The notes beneath the pieces were generated by a model, which saw nothing but the letters and a program-made list of their open reading frames with translations, ran no database searches and was not told the origin of the DNA. DNA of 64,000 nucleotides from Accumulibacter phosphatis (GTDB lineage Bacteria > Pseudomonadota > Gammaproteobacteria > Burkholderiales > Rhodocyclaceae). Shown here piece after piece: positions 43,210 through 52,480 of this stretch (its first letter is position 1; each line of letters starts with the position of its first letter). A program made the position numbers and the translations under genes. The DNA is taken from NCBI RefSeq assembly GCF_000024165.1, contig NC_013194.1:1736001-1800000 (forward strand), read 5' to 3'.

Positions 43210-45588
43210 GTGCAGCAACTCTTCAGGGCGCGCGAGATCGATGCGCGCCTCAACCGCTGCCGCTGGATGGCCCACCTGCTGGTCGAGCGGGCGAGCCTGG
43301 GTGTCTATCCGCCGGTGCCCAACGGTCTCCTGAACATGGACACGGCGTGGCGCTGTGTCCTCGGCCGTTGTTTGGGTCTGGACGTGGCGAGGCCGGATGC
43401 GGCGATGCTTCTGAACTGGTCACTGGGCGCCGATTCGGTCGGGCTTTTCGACGATCTGCCCGCTCCAGCCAAACCACCGATCGTCGCCTGGCTGAGCGAC
43501 TCGGCCGGCGCCGTGGGCACGCTGTTGATGCGCTACGTACTGGCCGGCAGCACGCAGGATGCCGTCCCGCTCGGCTTGGTCTGTGGCGTCCTGTTGTCGG
43601 CTCAGGGTGAAGGCGTGCACGACCTTGTCGCCGCGGCGATTCGTCTGGAACGTTTCATCGGCGACAAGCGCATCGGCATCGCCGAGGGACGCCTGTGGGC
43701 TGCTGACGCGGCAAGCTGTCTGAAGGCCTTGACGCCCGCCCTGCGTCACGGGGTGATCGAACGTGCCGAGTGGCTGCTGCGCGAACTTCATGTCGATGCC
43801 TACGCTCATCTGAGCGACGTGCTGCCGCTCGGCCTGGAGCAGCGGCTTGGGCTACTCGTGGACGCCTTCACGGCCTTCATCGTCGAGCCATCCCCAGCAC
43901 GGCTTCAGGTCATCGAACGGGCGGCCGACTCGGTGGCGTGCCATACGCATGCCGATCCGGCGAGCACGCGCCTGCTGCGGGTGAAGATGGCGGTTCGCCT
44001 GTGTCGATGGCTGCTGGCCGACCGGCCGGCGAGCCAGGGCCGAGCCGGCCGTCCGCTATCCGGGTTCGCCGACCTCGCGCACCGGTACGCCGGCGAAGGC
44101 GCTTTCGTCGACTGGGCGCGCTGCAAGCTGATTGGTGGTGACGACCTGCCTGGCCCTTCTTCGGCATTCGTCGCTCTGCGTGCGGCGGCGCGCCAGCAGG
44201 CCGATGCCTTCAGTCGAAGCTTCGCCAATGCCTTGCAGATCTGGAACGGCGAGCCGCGGGCGGAAGCCGCCTGCCTGCCGGTGGAGGCGATCGTCGAGCG
44301 CCTGCTGGCCCCGCTGGCGCGGCAGGCGCCGGTGCTGTTGCTGGTCGCGGACGGACTGAGTTACAGCATGTTCCGGGAGCTTGGCGAGGACCTGGAGGCA
44401 CTGGGCTGGGACGAGCAGCTTGCCTGGCCAACGCCGACGCTTGCGGTCGGTATCGCGGCCCCTGCCGACGATCACCGAAGTGAGCCGCAGCAGCCTGTTG
44501 TCGGGCCGCCTGGTGGTCGGCGCGGCGGCGCAGGAGAAGAGCGCGTTCGCGACACATCCGGCCCTCGTCGCCGTGTCGCGCGCCGGCATGGCGCCGGTGG
44601 TATTTCACAAGGGCGATCTCGCCGACGCCGAGGGTCTGTCATCGACCGTTCGCGATGCCATTGCCTCGCCGCAGCAGCAAGTGGTGGCCGTGGTCTACAA
44701 CGCCGTCGACGATCATCTCGACGGACCGAACCAGATCCAGGTGGGCTGGACGATCGACGATCTGCGACTGCTCGGACCCTTGTTGAGCGAGGCTCGTCGC
44801 GCGCGGCGTGTGCTGATCATTACCGCCGACCATGGCCATGTGCTCGACGACGGCACGGTGCAGCGTGGCCAGGGGGAAGGCGATCGCTGGCGCTTGCCAG
44901 CGGGCGCGCCGGATGCCGGCGAACTCCTTTTTGAGGGGGGCCGGGTGAAAACGGCTGCCGGCAACGCGGTGGTTTGCGCGTGGTCCGAGGGCGTGCGCCA
45001 CGGCGCCAAGAAAAACGGCTACCACGGTGGCGTATCGGCGCCGGAGGTCGTCGTGCCGCTGAGCGTATTCACGCCGCGCAACAGGGTGTTGAAGGGCTGG
45101 CAGATGGCCGCGGCGCCGCAGCCCGACTGGTGGACTCCGCAGGAGGCGACGTGGCCGGCAGCGGCCGCTGAAAGGCCGACGCTCCCCCGGAAGGCAGCGA
45201 AGCCAGGAGCCGTAGCCGTGCCGCAGCCTGATCTCTTCTGCGGAGCCTTGCCGGTCGTCGCGCCCGAGCCCGCAGTGGACTGGATAGCCGCCCTGCAGGC
45301 GACGCCCGCCTACGCGGCACAGAAGGCCCTGGCCGCGCGAGTGGCACCGGCCGATGCCGACCTGCGCTCCCTGCTGGAGGCACTGGCGGCACGTGGCGGA
45401 AAGCTGTCGAAAGCAGCGCTCGCGCAGCGACTCGGCATGCCCGCAATGCGCATCAGCGGCTTCGTCAACGCCGCGAAGCGCGTGCTCAATGTCGATCAGG
45501 CGGCGGTGTGGTGCTCGACGAGACCGCGGCTACGGTGGAGTTGAACCGGGAATTGCTGGCGCGACAGTTTCGGGTGACGGTGCGATGA
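43210..45588 (+). pseudogene. pglZ: BREX phosphatase PglZ, 5'-truncated with two frameshifts
   Basis: PglZ is the alkaline-phosphatase-superfamily protein common to BREX phage-defence systems. The surviving frame starts LFRAREIDARLNRCRW, which in my recollection of the BREX type 2/6 family is well inside the protein, so roughly 150 N-terminal residues are missing. LLLVADGLSYSMFREL (metal-binding Asp) is in the first frame. The frame breaks at a C4 run (44459-44462), where one extra C shifts into the frame with LPTITEVSRSSLLSG and ITADHGHVLDDG. A second break near 45508-45511 (one base lost or two gained) returns to the original frame for VLDETAATVELNRELLARQF, ending at 45588. Without the indels the remnant would encode about 792 residues. 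Decay or sequence error are both possible. Confidence 0.8.
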
Positions 45589-45646
45589 GGGGCGGAACGC
45601 GACGAAGCGGAAGCGCCACAACTCTTCACCTCGCTGGAACGGCAAG

Positions 45647-45690
45647 TTGCTTTTTTGTTTGTTCCTTACGATAATTATAAGAGTAAGGAA
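45647..45690 (+). promoter_or_regulatory. Promoter and operator-like inverted repeat of the toxin-antitoxin pair
   Basis: An 8-bp inverted repeat (TTCCTTAC at 45662-45669, GTAAGGAA at 45683-45690, 13-nt spacer) overlaps a possible promoter: TTGCTT (45647), 17-nt spacer, GATAAT (45670-45675). It ends 18 nt before the antitoxin ATG. The arrangement fits autorepression by the antitoxin-toxin complex, which is inference. Confidence 0.5.
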
Positions 45691-45708
45691 TTTAACGAGG
45701 AGCCGGCC

Positions 45709-45927
45709 ATGGCTACTGAAGCCACTTTGACCAGCAAGGGGCAAACGACCATTCCCAAGGAGATCCGGGACAGCCTTCGAATGAAAGCAGGAGACCGCAT
45801 GACCTTTACGCTCATGCCGGACGGCACCGTGGTGATGAGGGTGAAGAGCAAGCGCTTTAACGACCTGGCCGGGATGTTGTACGAGGAAGGTCGGGAGGCT
45901 GTTTCCATCGAGCAGTTATCGATCTGA
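45709..45927 (+). CDS. AbrB/MazE-type antitoxin (VapB-like)
   Basis: A 72-residue protein with the swapped-hairpin AbrB DNA-binding fold: ATLTSKGQTTIPKEIRDSLRMKAGDRMTF is a textbook SpoVT/AbrB N-terminus. The C-terminal 30 residues (FNDLAGMLYEEGREAVSIEQLSI) would bind and block the toxin. AACGAGGAG precedes the ATG at 45709. The stop overlaps the toxin start (TGATG). The pair lies inside the BREX remnant, between pglZ and brxD. Confidence 0.85.
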   Translation: MATEATLTSKGQTTIPKEIRDSLRMKAGDRMTFTLMPDGTVVMRVKSKRFNDLAGMLYEEGREAVSIEQLSI

Positions 45928-46331
45928 TGCTCGGGATCGACACCAACGTTCTTGTACGCTTCCTCGTTCGAGACGACGCCCAACAGTTCGAGATCGTGCA
46001 CAAGATTGTTGAACGAGAAGTGCTGGCAAGCCGCCGCGTTTTCGTGAGCCAACTCGTTCTCCAGGAAATGGAATGGGTGTTGCGCAGTCGGTATGGCTTT
46101 TCCAAGCCCCAGATCCAGGGGGTTGTTTCCGGCTTGCTGGACTCCATGGATTTCGAGTTGGAAGATGAGGCTGCCGTTGAGCAGGCGATTTTCGTCTGGA
46201 AAGACCATTCTGCTGGGTTCTCGGATTGCCTGATCGGCGCCAGGAATCGTAGGATGGGGTGCACTACGACGGCAACTTTCGATGTGAAGGCATCCAGACT
46301 ACCCTGGTTTGTCGAGGCAAGCCCGGTTTAG
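45927..46331 (+). CDS. PIN-domain toxin (VapC-like ribonuclease)
   Basis: A 134-residue PIN-domain protein. MLGIDTNVLVRFLVRDD has the first catalytic Asp; the conserved Glu is in QEMEWVLRSRYG and a further Asp in GFSDCLIGARN, with TTTATFD at the end (T-x-D). These acidic residues coordinate Mg for RNA cleavage in VapC toxins. The start overlaps the antitoxin stop, so translation is coupled. Composition is less GC-rich than the BREX genes. Confidence 0.87.
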   Translation: MLGIDTNVLVRFLVRDDAQQFEIVHKIVEREVLASRRVFVSQLVLQEMEWVLRSRYGFSKPQIQGVVSGLLDSMDFELEDEAAVEQAIFVWKDHSAGFSDCLIGARNRRMGCTTTATFDVKASRLPWFVEASPV

Positions 46332-46589
46332 CGCATTCTTGTCAGTTTTGACGGCTGTTCTCGGCCAGCAAGAGTCATTCGTCGGCACAAGCTGTCCGAC
46401 TTGTTAAAGATGTTAGCCGACCTTCAGTTTGTTTGCGTCACCGGCAGTTGACGATACGGCCAGTTTCGTCAGGGGTCTATGCTCGATAGTAGTGGGGTGT
46501 TTTCCCGGCCGAAGAGCTAGAATGAACAGCTGGTTATGCTCGAAGAAGTTCACGTGCAGATGAAATTTCAAATTCTCTAGGGAGTTCAG

Positions 46590-48743
46590 TTGTCCGAGCT
46601 CAGCAGAAATGCAAATCGTTGTCTACGGCATTATCTGGCTGTTTTCACACGCCACCAGCAACTGGCCAACAAGAGTCAGGCGTTGGATGAAGCGCTACAC
46701 CATTTCTTGGACCAGCGCCCAGTTGGCAAGAACCTCTCATGGCTTGATCGTGCGACCGGTTTGGCGGCTGCGCCTTTTTGGCGGGAAGCGGATGTGGTCA
46801 ATGCATCAGAGTTATCCGCCTTGGCGATGAGCCGGATTCTGCGCCATGAAAGCGCTATCTCGGTAGAATTGCTAGAACAGTTGTCACACGCGGTTCCGGA
46901 CACCCTCAGATGGGCAATCCGCTATTCCAAACTTTTTGCTCGCACCGACTCCGCGCTTTGGACACTTCTTCGAGATCGTGTCCAAGGGGAAGAATGGCGC
47001 ATCTTCATCGGTGTTTGTGATCGCCTTCTTGCTCAACTCCAGCCGTTTGATCAACTGATCCAAAGAGCTCAGAAACAGCTTGCCTATCTCTCTTTATTAG
47101 AAACGCTATCCTATCTGAGTGTGTTGGCGTACGAACGGTTGGTTCCTGAGGCGCCTGACGATTCTGCAGGCGATAGTTGGCGTGTCTATAGCCGCGTCAT
47201 TTCACACAAGCTGACGACTTGTAGTGAAGAGGATTTCAACCTCAACGACGTGCGCCTTGCTCAGTCGCTGAAACGACACCTGTCGCCGATCATCTTTCCC
47301 TCTCCCGCAATAACCCTGGAGTGCGCGGACAACCTTGAAGCCTTTGGCGTGCTGCTTGCGGCTACGAAGGAACGGATGGATTACGAGAGTTCAATCGACT
47401 GGTTTTGCTTTGACCCCGAGTGCCGCTATCGGCTGGAGCCTGGAAAATCAGTCATCTATAACGAGACTGAAAACGGTAGTCTTACTTGGCAGCGCACTGA
47501 ACAAAAATCCCAGGCGCTATGGCACTACTGGATGAATCGAGGCATTCATGAATTCATTGAGCGAGGGATGGCTGAAGTCCAGATAGGCAGCCAGGAGAAC
47601 CACGAACGCAATGCGTTGGCGTACATCAAGGCAGTGCGCGGCGAACTGCAGTTGCAAGAGATATATGGGTTGGATGAGGAGATTGAACTGGCCGGGGGTG
47701 GTTGCGCCAGAATATTGCAGACCTTGCTAGCAAGCGAATTACATTCAGCTTTCTTCCAGAGCGCTTACGTCCAACCGTTCCAGAAGTATTACGCTGAGTT
47801 AGGTATCGTCTCCAAGGCGTTGAGCAAGCTGGCGTTCAGTGGACTGCTCAACGGAGAGAATCGGTTTCCTATGACTTGGGCCGAAGAAGACAAAAAGATC
47901 AAAAGAACCACGGGGTGGACTGTTTGTTCGAAATATCCCCAAGGCAGTATTTTGGCCGCCAAGGCGATCTTGGATTTCTGGACAAGCGATCTCAAAGCAC
48001 TTGCTAGCAGCCTAAAGGAACAGCCACAATTGTTGGTTCCCACCCTGTGTGAGCGCCCTTTCTACAAAATAGGACGCTACAACTTCCAGTTTCCTTGGGT
48101 GGTGGCCCAGCAGAACAACTTGACTGCTGTGGTAAATAACCTTCGCCGCATCGGCGCACGTCGCTCTGGCCAAATGAGTGAGACTCGCCGTATCGAACTG
48201 CGACTGGCAGATCAATTACGTCAGCGTGGATTTGCTGTGGAGGTGGGGTATCAGCCCGAGCGCACAGAGCAAGAGGATCCGGGTGAGGTCGATCTGATCT
48301 GCTATCGAGATGGGTTGGCGATGCTGCTGGAAATCAAGTCTGGGTACATTCGTACAAATTTGCACGAGATTTGGTTGCACCGAACCAATGCCCTGCGCAA
48401 GGCAGCTTGGCAGTTGAGGCGAAAGAGTTCGGCGGTTGTGGCTGCGTTGACTCGAGATGAGCTACTGCGGGAAAAGCTCGGATGCTCAGACCCAAACCCG
48501 GGCAGCCACTTACAGGCTTGGATTGTGGATACTTCCATTGAATTGGATCAGCAGCGCGTCGATGGCTTCCTCGTAGTGTCGCTGGAAGCATTGCAGGTGA
48601 TTCTGCGCGATGAGCGTCAACTGCTGCTGGATGTTAATCAGGTTCCACAGAAAGGGACTGACACGATGTTCCCAGACGGTTTCTCTGCGGCGCGATTTGT
48701 CGAGGTCGTTGAATCAGGTGAGGTGTGGAAGCGCTTGGCTTAA
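46590..48743 (+). CDS. Uncharacterised protein with C-terminal PD-(D/E)XK nuclease motif
   Basis: I do not recognise this 717-residue protein as a whole. Residues 1 to about 530 are mostly helical with no motif I can name; a CFDPECRY segment with two Cys is near residue 280. The C-terminal part has the restriction-like nuclease pattern: helix IELRLADQLRQRGF, Asp568 in GEVDLICYRDG, Glu581 and Lys583 in LLEIKSGY, and a later Lys/Gln in RKAAWQLRR. The TTG start at 46590 has GGGAG 6 nt upstream. Base composition and codon use are visibly AT-richer than the flanking genes, indicating separate acquisition. Position inside the BREX remnant suggests a nucleic-acid-degrading defence effector; this is inference. 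Confidence 0.75.
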   Translation: MSELSRNANRCLRHYLAVFTRHQQLANKSQALDEALHHFLDQRPVGKNLSWLDRATGLAAAPFWREADVVNASELSALAMSRILRHESAISVELLEQLSHAVPDTLRWAIRYSKLFARTDSALWTLLRDRVQGEEWRIFIGVCDRLLAQLQPFDQLIQRAQKQLAYLSLLETLSYLSVLAYERLVPEAPDDSAGDSWRVYSRVISHKLTTCSEEDFNLNDVRLAQSLKRHLSPIIFPSPAITLECADNLEAFGVLLAATKERMDYESSIDWFCFDPECRYRLEPGKSVIYNETENGSLTWQRTEQKSQALWHYWMNRGIHEFIERGMAEVQIGSQENHERNALAYIKAVRGELQLQEIYGLDEEIELAGGGCARILQTLLASELHSAFFQSAYVQPFQKYYAELGIVSKALSKLAFSGLLNGENRFPMTWAEEDKKIKRTTGWTVCSKYPQGSILAAKAILDFWTSDLKALASSLKEQPQLLVPTLCERPFYKIGRYNFQFPWVVAQQNNLTAVVNNLRRIGARRSGQMSETRRIELRLADQLRQRGFAVEVGYQPERTEQEDPGEVDLICYRDGLAMLLEIKSGYIRTNLHEIWLHRTNALRKAAWQLRRKSSAVVAALTRDELLREKLGCSDPNPGSHLQAWIVDTSIELDQQRVDGFLVVSLEALQVILRDERQLLLDVNQVPQKGTDTMFPDGFSAARFVEVVESGEVWKRLA

Positions 48744-49066
48744 CTCTTTGAACAGATCTTGGCATCATCGGAGCATACAAATCCCGGTCTCCGAACTTTG
48801 AAATGGCAAGCTGAGTGAGTGCAGATTGCCCGGGTGCCGAGATATCGTCTGTGAAGACTAAAGACGGGGCACGGTTGCATTGCAGTCGCCGGCGCCGAAA
48901 GACCGAATGGCTGCAGTGGTTCGGAAGCGGTCGTTCACAAGCCAGCAAGGCAGCAGTTCAGTAATGGTCGTGAGAGCCCTTGGTCGAGTTTGGAGCGTTA
49001 TCGGTAGCGGCTTTCCATCGTTTCGGCGAGCCGGTTCTGTGTGGAGCACGCAATGAGGGTTCACAA
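48744..49066. other. Spacer between nuclease gene and brxD
   Basis: No gene is supported in these 323 bases. The brxD frame is open upstream to 48980, but the added residues are unlike the family. A short GAGGGT element precedes the chosen GTG start of brxD. No clear promoter is seen. Confidence 0.4.
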
Positions 49067-50377
49067 GTGATCAGTCCGCAGCGCAGAGCCGAAGTCATCG
49101 ACGCCTTGAGACGCGGCACGGTGCCCAAGGCGGGCCTGGATGCGCTGGCCGTGGGTTATGGCCGGCTCCAGGGAACGCTCGACGAAGAGTTGGCTGCCGT
49201 GGCGTCCGGCCGCGGCGCTTTCAAGGCGATCCGCGGCGAATACGGATCGGGCAAGACCTTCTTTGGCCGCTGGCTGCAGGAGCGGGCAAGGGCGCGCGGC
49301 CTGGCGACCAGCGAAGTGCAGATTCCGGAAACCGAGACGCCGCTGCATCGCCTGGAAACGGTGTGCCGCCGCCTGGTCGAGCGCATCGCCACGGCGGACA
49401 GTGGCGAAGGGGCGTTTCGCGGCATCATCGATGGCTGGTTCTACGCGCTGGAGCGTGACGTGCTGGAAGACGCCAGCCTGGACCCGACCGACGAGGCGAC
49501 CCTGCTCGCCGGCACCGAGGCGCTGATGGAGGCGAGGCTGGCCAGCGTGACCCGGGTGGCGCCGGCCTTCTCGGCCACGCTGCGCGCCTACCGCCGCGCA
49601 CTGCAGGCCGGCGACAACGCCATGGCCGATGGGCTGATCGCCTGGGTCAGCGGCCAGCCCAATGTCGCGGCAGCGATCCGCCGCTCGGCCGGGGTGAAGG
49701 GAGACATCGATCACTTCGGCGCGACCAACTTCCTCTCCGGGCTGCTGACGATGCTGCGCGACTCGGGGTACGGTGGTCTGCTGCTGGTATTGGATGAAGT
49801 CGAGACCCTGCAACGCATGCGCGCCGACACCCGCGAGCGCGGCTTGAATGCGCTACGCCAGTGGATCGACGAGATCGACGCCGGCCATTTTCCGGGGCTG
49901 TACCTCCTGATCACCGGCGCCCAGGCTTTCTACGTGGGGACCCAAGGCGTGCAGCGTCTCGCGCCGCTGGCGCAACGACTGCACGTCGATTTCGCGACCG
50001 ACTCGCGCTTCGACAACGCACGGGCGGTGCAGGTGCGCCTGCCGGCCTTCGGTCACGATTCGCTGCTCGAAGTGGGACGCAAGGTGCGGGACATCTACGT
50101 CGACGGGGCAGTGGCGGGCAAACGGGTCCGCGCCTTGGTTGACGACGCCTACGTCGAGTCCCTGGCCAGGGCCGTCACCGGCAACCTGGGCGGCAGGGTC
50201 GGCGCGTCGCCGAGGTTGTTCCTGAAGAAACTGGTCGCCGACGTGATGGATCGCGTCGACCAGTTCGCGGATTTTGACCCACGCAAGCACTATGCGCTGA
50301 TGATCTCGGAGATTGAGATGACCGCCCAGGAACGCGCGTCGGTTGGGGTGGGCTCGGTCGATGACATCGAGCTGTAG
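49067..50377 (+). CDS. brxD: BREX system ATP-binding protein BrxD
   Basis: BrxD (DUF2791) is an AAA-type ATPase of type 2 and type 6 BREX systems. The 436-residue protein begins ISPQRRAEVIDALRRGTVP, the usual BrxD start, with Walker A GEYGSGKT at residues 57-64, the family segment SEVQIPETETPLHRLET, Walker B GLLLVLDEVETL near residue 245 and ARRFL-like C-terminal ASPRLFLKKLVADVMDR. I start at GTG 49067 because the family homology begins at the next residue. Unlike its neighbours it shows no frameshift. In intact loci it sits between pglZ and brxHI, the order seen here apart from the insertion. Confidence 0.88.
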   Translation: MISPQRRAEVIDALRRGTVPKAGLDALAVGYGRLQGTLDEELAAVASGRGAFKAIRGEYGSGKTFFGRWLQERARARGLATSEVQIPETETPLHRLETVCRRLVERIATADSGEGAFRGIIDGWFYALERDVLEDASLDPTDEATLLAGTEALMEARLASVTRVAPAFSATLRAYRRALQAGDNAMADGLIAWVSGQPNVAAAIRRSAGVKGDIDHFGATNFLSGLLTMLRDSGYGGLLLVLDEVETLQRMRADTRERGLNALRQWIDEIDAGHFPGLYLLITGAQAFYVGTQGVQRLAPLAQRLHVDFATDSRFDNARAVQVRLPAFGHDSLLEVGRKVRDIYVDGAVAGKRVRALVDDAYVESLARAVTGNLGGRVGASPRLFLKKLVADVMDRVDQFADFDPRKHYALMISEIEMTAQERASVGVGSVDDIEL

Positions 50378-50404
50378 GCGGCTGGCTCCTTTGGGTAACC
50401 GCGA

Positions 50405-52464
50405 GTGAGCGCGGAGCCCTTCGAGCGCCTGCACGGCGCCTTGCAATACCACATCGTCAACTCGATGGGCTGGAGCGTTCTGCGCTCGACGCAGGCGGAT
50501 GCGGTGGTGCCGATCCTCGCAGGGAAGCATTGCCTGATTCTCGCGCCGACGGCCGGCGGCAAGACCGAGGCGGCCATCCTCCCCGTCGTGTCGCACCTGG
50601 CGACCGAGGAGTGGCCCGGGCCAAGCGTTCTCTACGTGTGCCCGATCAAGGCGCTGCTCAACAACCTCGAGTCACGGCTGTCGCGCTATGCCGGCTTCGT
50701 CGGTAGGACGGTACAGATGTGGCACGGTGACGTCGGGCAGGGGGCCAAGGCACGCGCCAGGCGCTCGCCACCGGACATCCTGCTGACCACGCCGGAGTCC
50801 CTCGAAGGGATGCTGATTTCGACGCAGGTGGATCGAGCATCATGGTTCGGCAGCGTCCGCGTCGTCATCGTCGACGAACTGCACGCGTTTGCCGGCGACG
50901 ACCGCGGGTGGCACTTGCGCGCGCTGATCAAGCGGATTGAGGCGTATGCCAGGCAAGCGATTCAGAGGATCGGACTGTCGGCGACGGTGGGCAATCCGGA
51001 TGAACTGCTGGACTGGTTCGCGGGGCCAGGCAAGCGACAGGTCGTCGGCCCGTCGTCGCTCAGCGCGGACGCCGATGTCACCATTGATCATGTGGGGTCG
51101 ATAGCCAATGCGGCGACGGTAATTTCGCGGTGGCAGCGTGGTGCGAAGCGCCTGGTCTTCTGCGACAGCCGCTCCAGGGTAGAGGAACTCGCGGTGGCGC
51201 TGCGCCGCTTGGCTACCCGGACGTTCGTTTCGCATTCATCATTGAGCGCGTCCGAGCGAAAACTGGCCGAGACCGCTTTCGCCGAGGAGCAGGACTGCGT
51301 GATCGTCGCCACCAGCACGCTGGAATTGGGGATCGATGTCGGCGACCTCGATTACGTGATCCAGATCGACGCGCCGAGCACGGTGTCTTCGTTCCTGCAG
51401 CGGATGGGGCGCAGCGGTCGGCGTCCTGGCAGCCGCCGCAACTGCCTGTTCCTGACCACCGACGACGAAGCCTTCCTGCTTGCCTGCGCGATTACCACGC
51501 TGTGGCGCGAGAAGTATGTCGAGCACATCGAGCCGCCGCCGCTACCGTGGCACATGGTGGCGCAGCAGATGCTGGCGCTCGTCCTGGAGTCTCCCGGCCT
51601 GCCGGCGCACGAGGTCGTCGGCGTGGCGCGCAAGCAGTTCCCCGACCTCGATCCGGCGACGCTGGCGACGGTGTTCGATTTCATGGTGGGCAAGGGCATC
51701 CTGTTCGTCAGCAGCGGCCTTGCCTCGATGGGGCCTGAAGGCGAGAAGCTGTTCGGACGCGCTCATTTCCTGGAGTTGCTTTCGGCCTTTGCCAGCCCGA
51801 TGGTGCTGGCGGCCCGTTACGGTTCCAGCGAGCTGGGTTACGTCGACCCAATGGCGGTGCAGCCGCTGAAGGAGGGGCCAACCGTTCTCCTGCTTGGCGG
51901 CCGAAGCTGGCGGGTCATGTCAGTCGACTGGTCCAGGCGCATGGTGTACCTGGAGCCGACCGACGAGAAAGGCAAGTCGCGCTGGCTCGGCACATCGCGC
52001 TGGCTGGGTTTCACGGTTTGTCAGGCGATGCGCCGCGTGTTGTTGCAGGAAGGCGACGAGGAACTGGGCCTATCGCGGCGCGGCACTCGGCAGCTCGACG
52101 AGGTTCGTGCGCTGGTCACCGCGCCCGAGCGCCAGGGGGCCTTCTGCTGGAGCGCCAGCCATCTGGCCGGCTTCGCTGGTGGACCTTTGCCGGTGGAGCG
52201 GTCAACAGTGCATTGGCGCTGAGACTTGGCGAGGTCGGGGACACCCAGGTGGACGATCTGTGGATCGAGACGGCGCCTGGCGTCTCTGTACCAACGCTCA
52301 TTCAACACCCGGTCGAGCAGTCGGCGATGAGTGCGTTTGCCGAGAACCTGGCGAAGCGCAGTGCGTTGAAGTTTGCCGCTTGTCTGCCCACTGACCTGGC
52401 GGCTGCCGTGCTTGTGGGCAGGTCCCTGGATGAAGCGAACTTTCGACGGCTGGTGTCGGGATAG
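50405..52464 (+). pseudogene. brxHI: BREX DEAD/DEAH helicase BrxHI with one frameshift
   Basis: BrxHI is an Lhr-like superfamily 2 helicase of BREX types 2 and 6. The frame from GTG 50405 has Walker A APTAGGKTEAA, DEAH-type box IVDELHAF, motif III LSATVG, and the C-terminal RecA lobe with TSTLELGIDVGDLDYVIQ and QRMGRSGRR, then a winged-helix region. It runs to a stop at 52222, but the expected ending RLRWWTFAGGAVNSALALRL through AAAVLVGRSLDEANFRRL is in another frame to 52464. The switch falls at a G5 run (52135-52139), where one G appears to be missing. Without it the protein would have about 686 residues. Motor motifs all precede the break, so partial activity is possible. Confidence 0.82.
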
Positions 52465-52480
52465 TGGGCGCGATGGCGCA

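Noticed and set aside
44381..45544. Second half of pglZ as a separate gene
   Set aside because: Its N-terminal portion overlaps pglZ in another frame without homology, while PglZ-type similarity starts exactly at the C-run; a frameshift explains it better.
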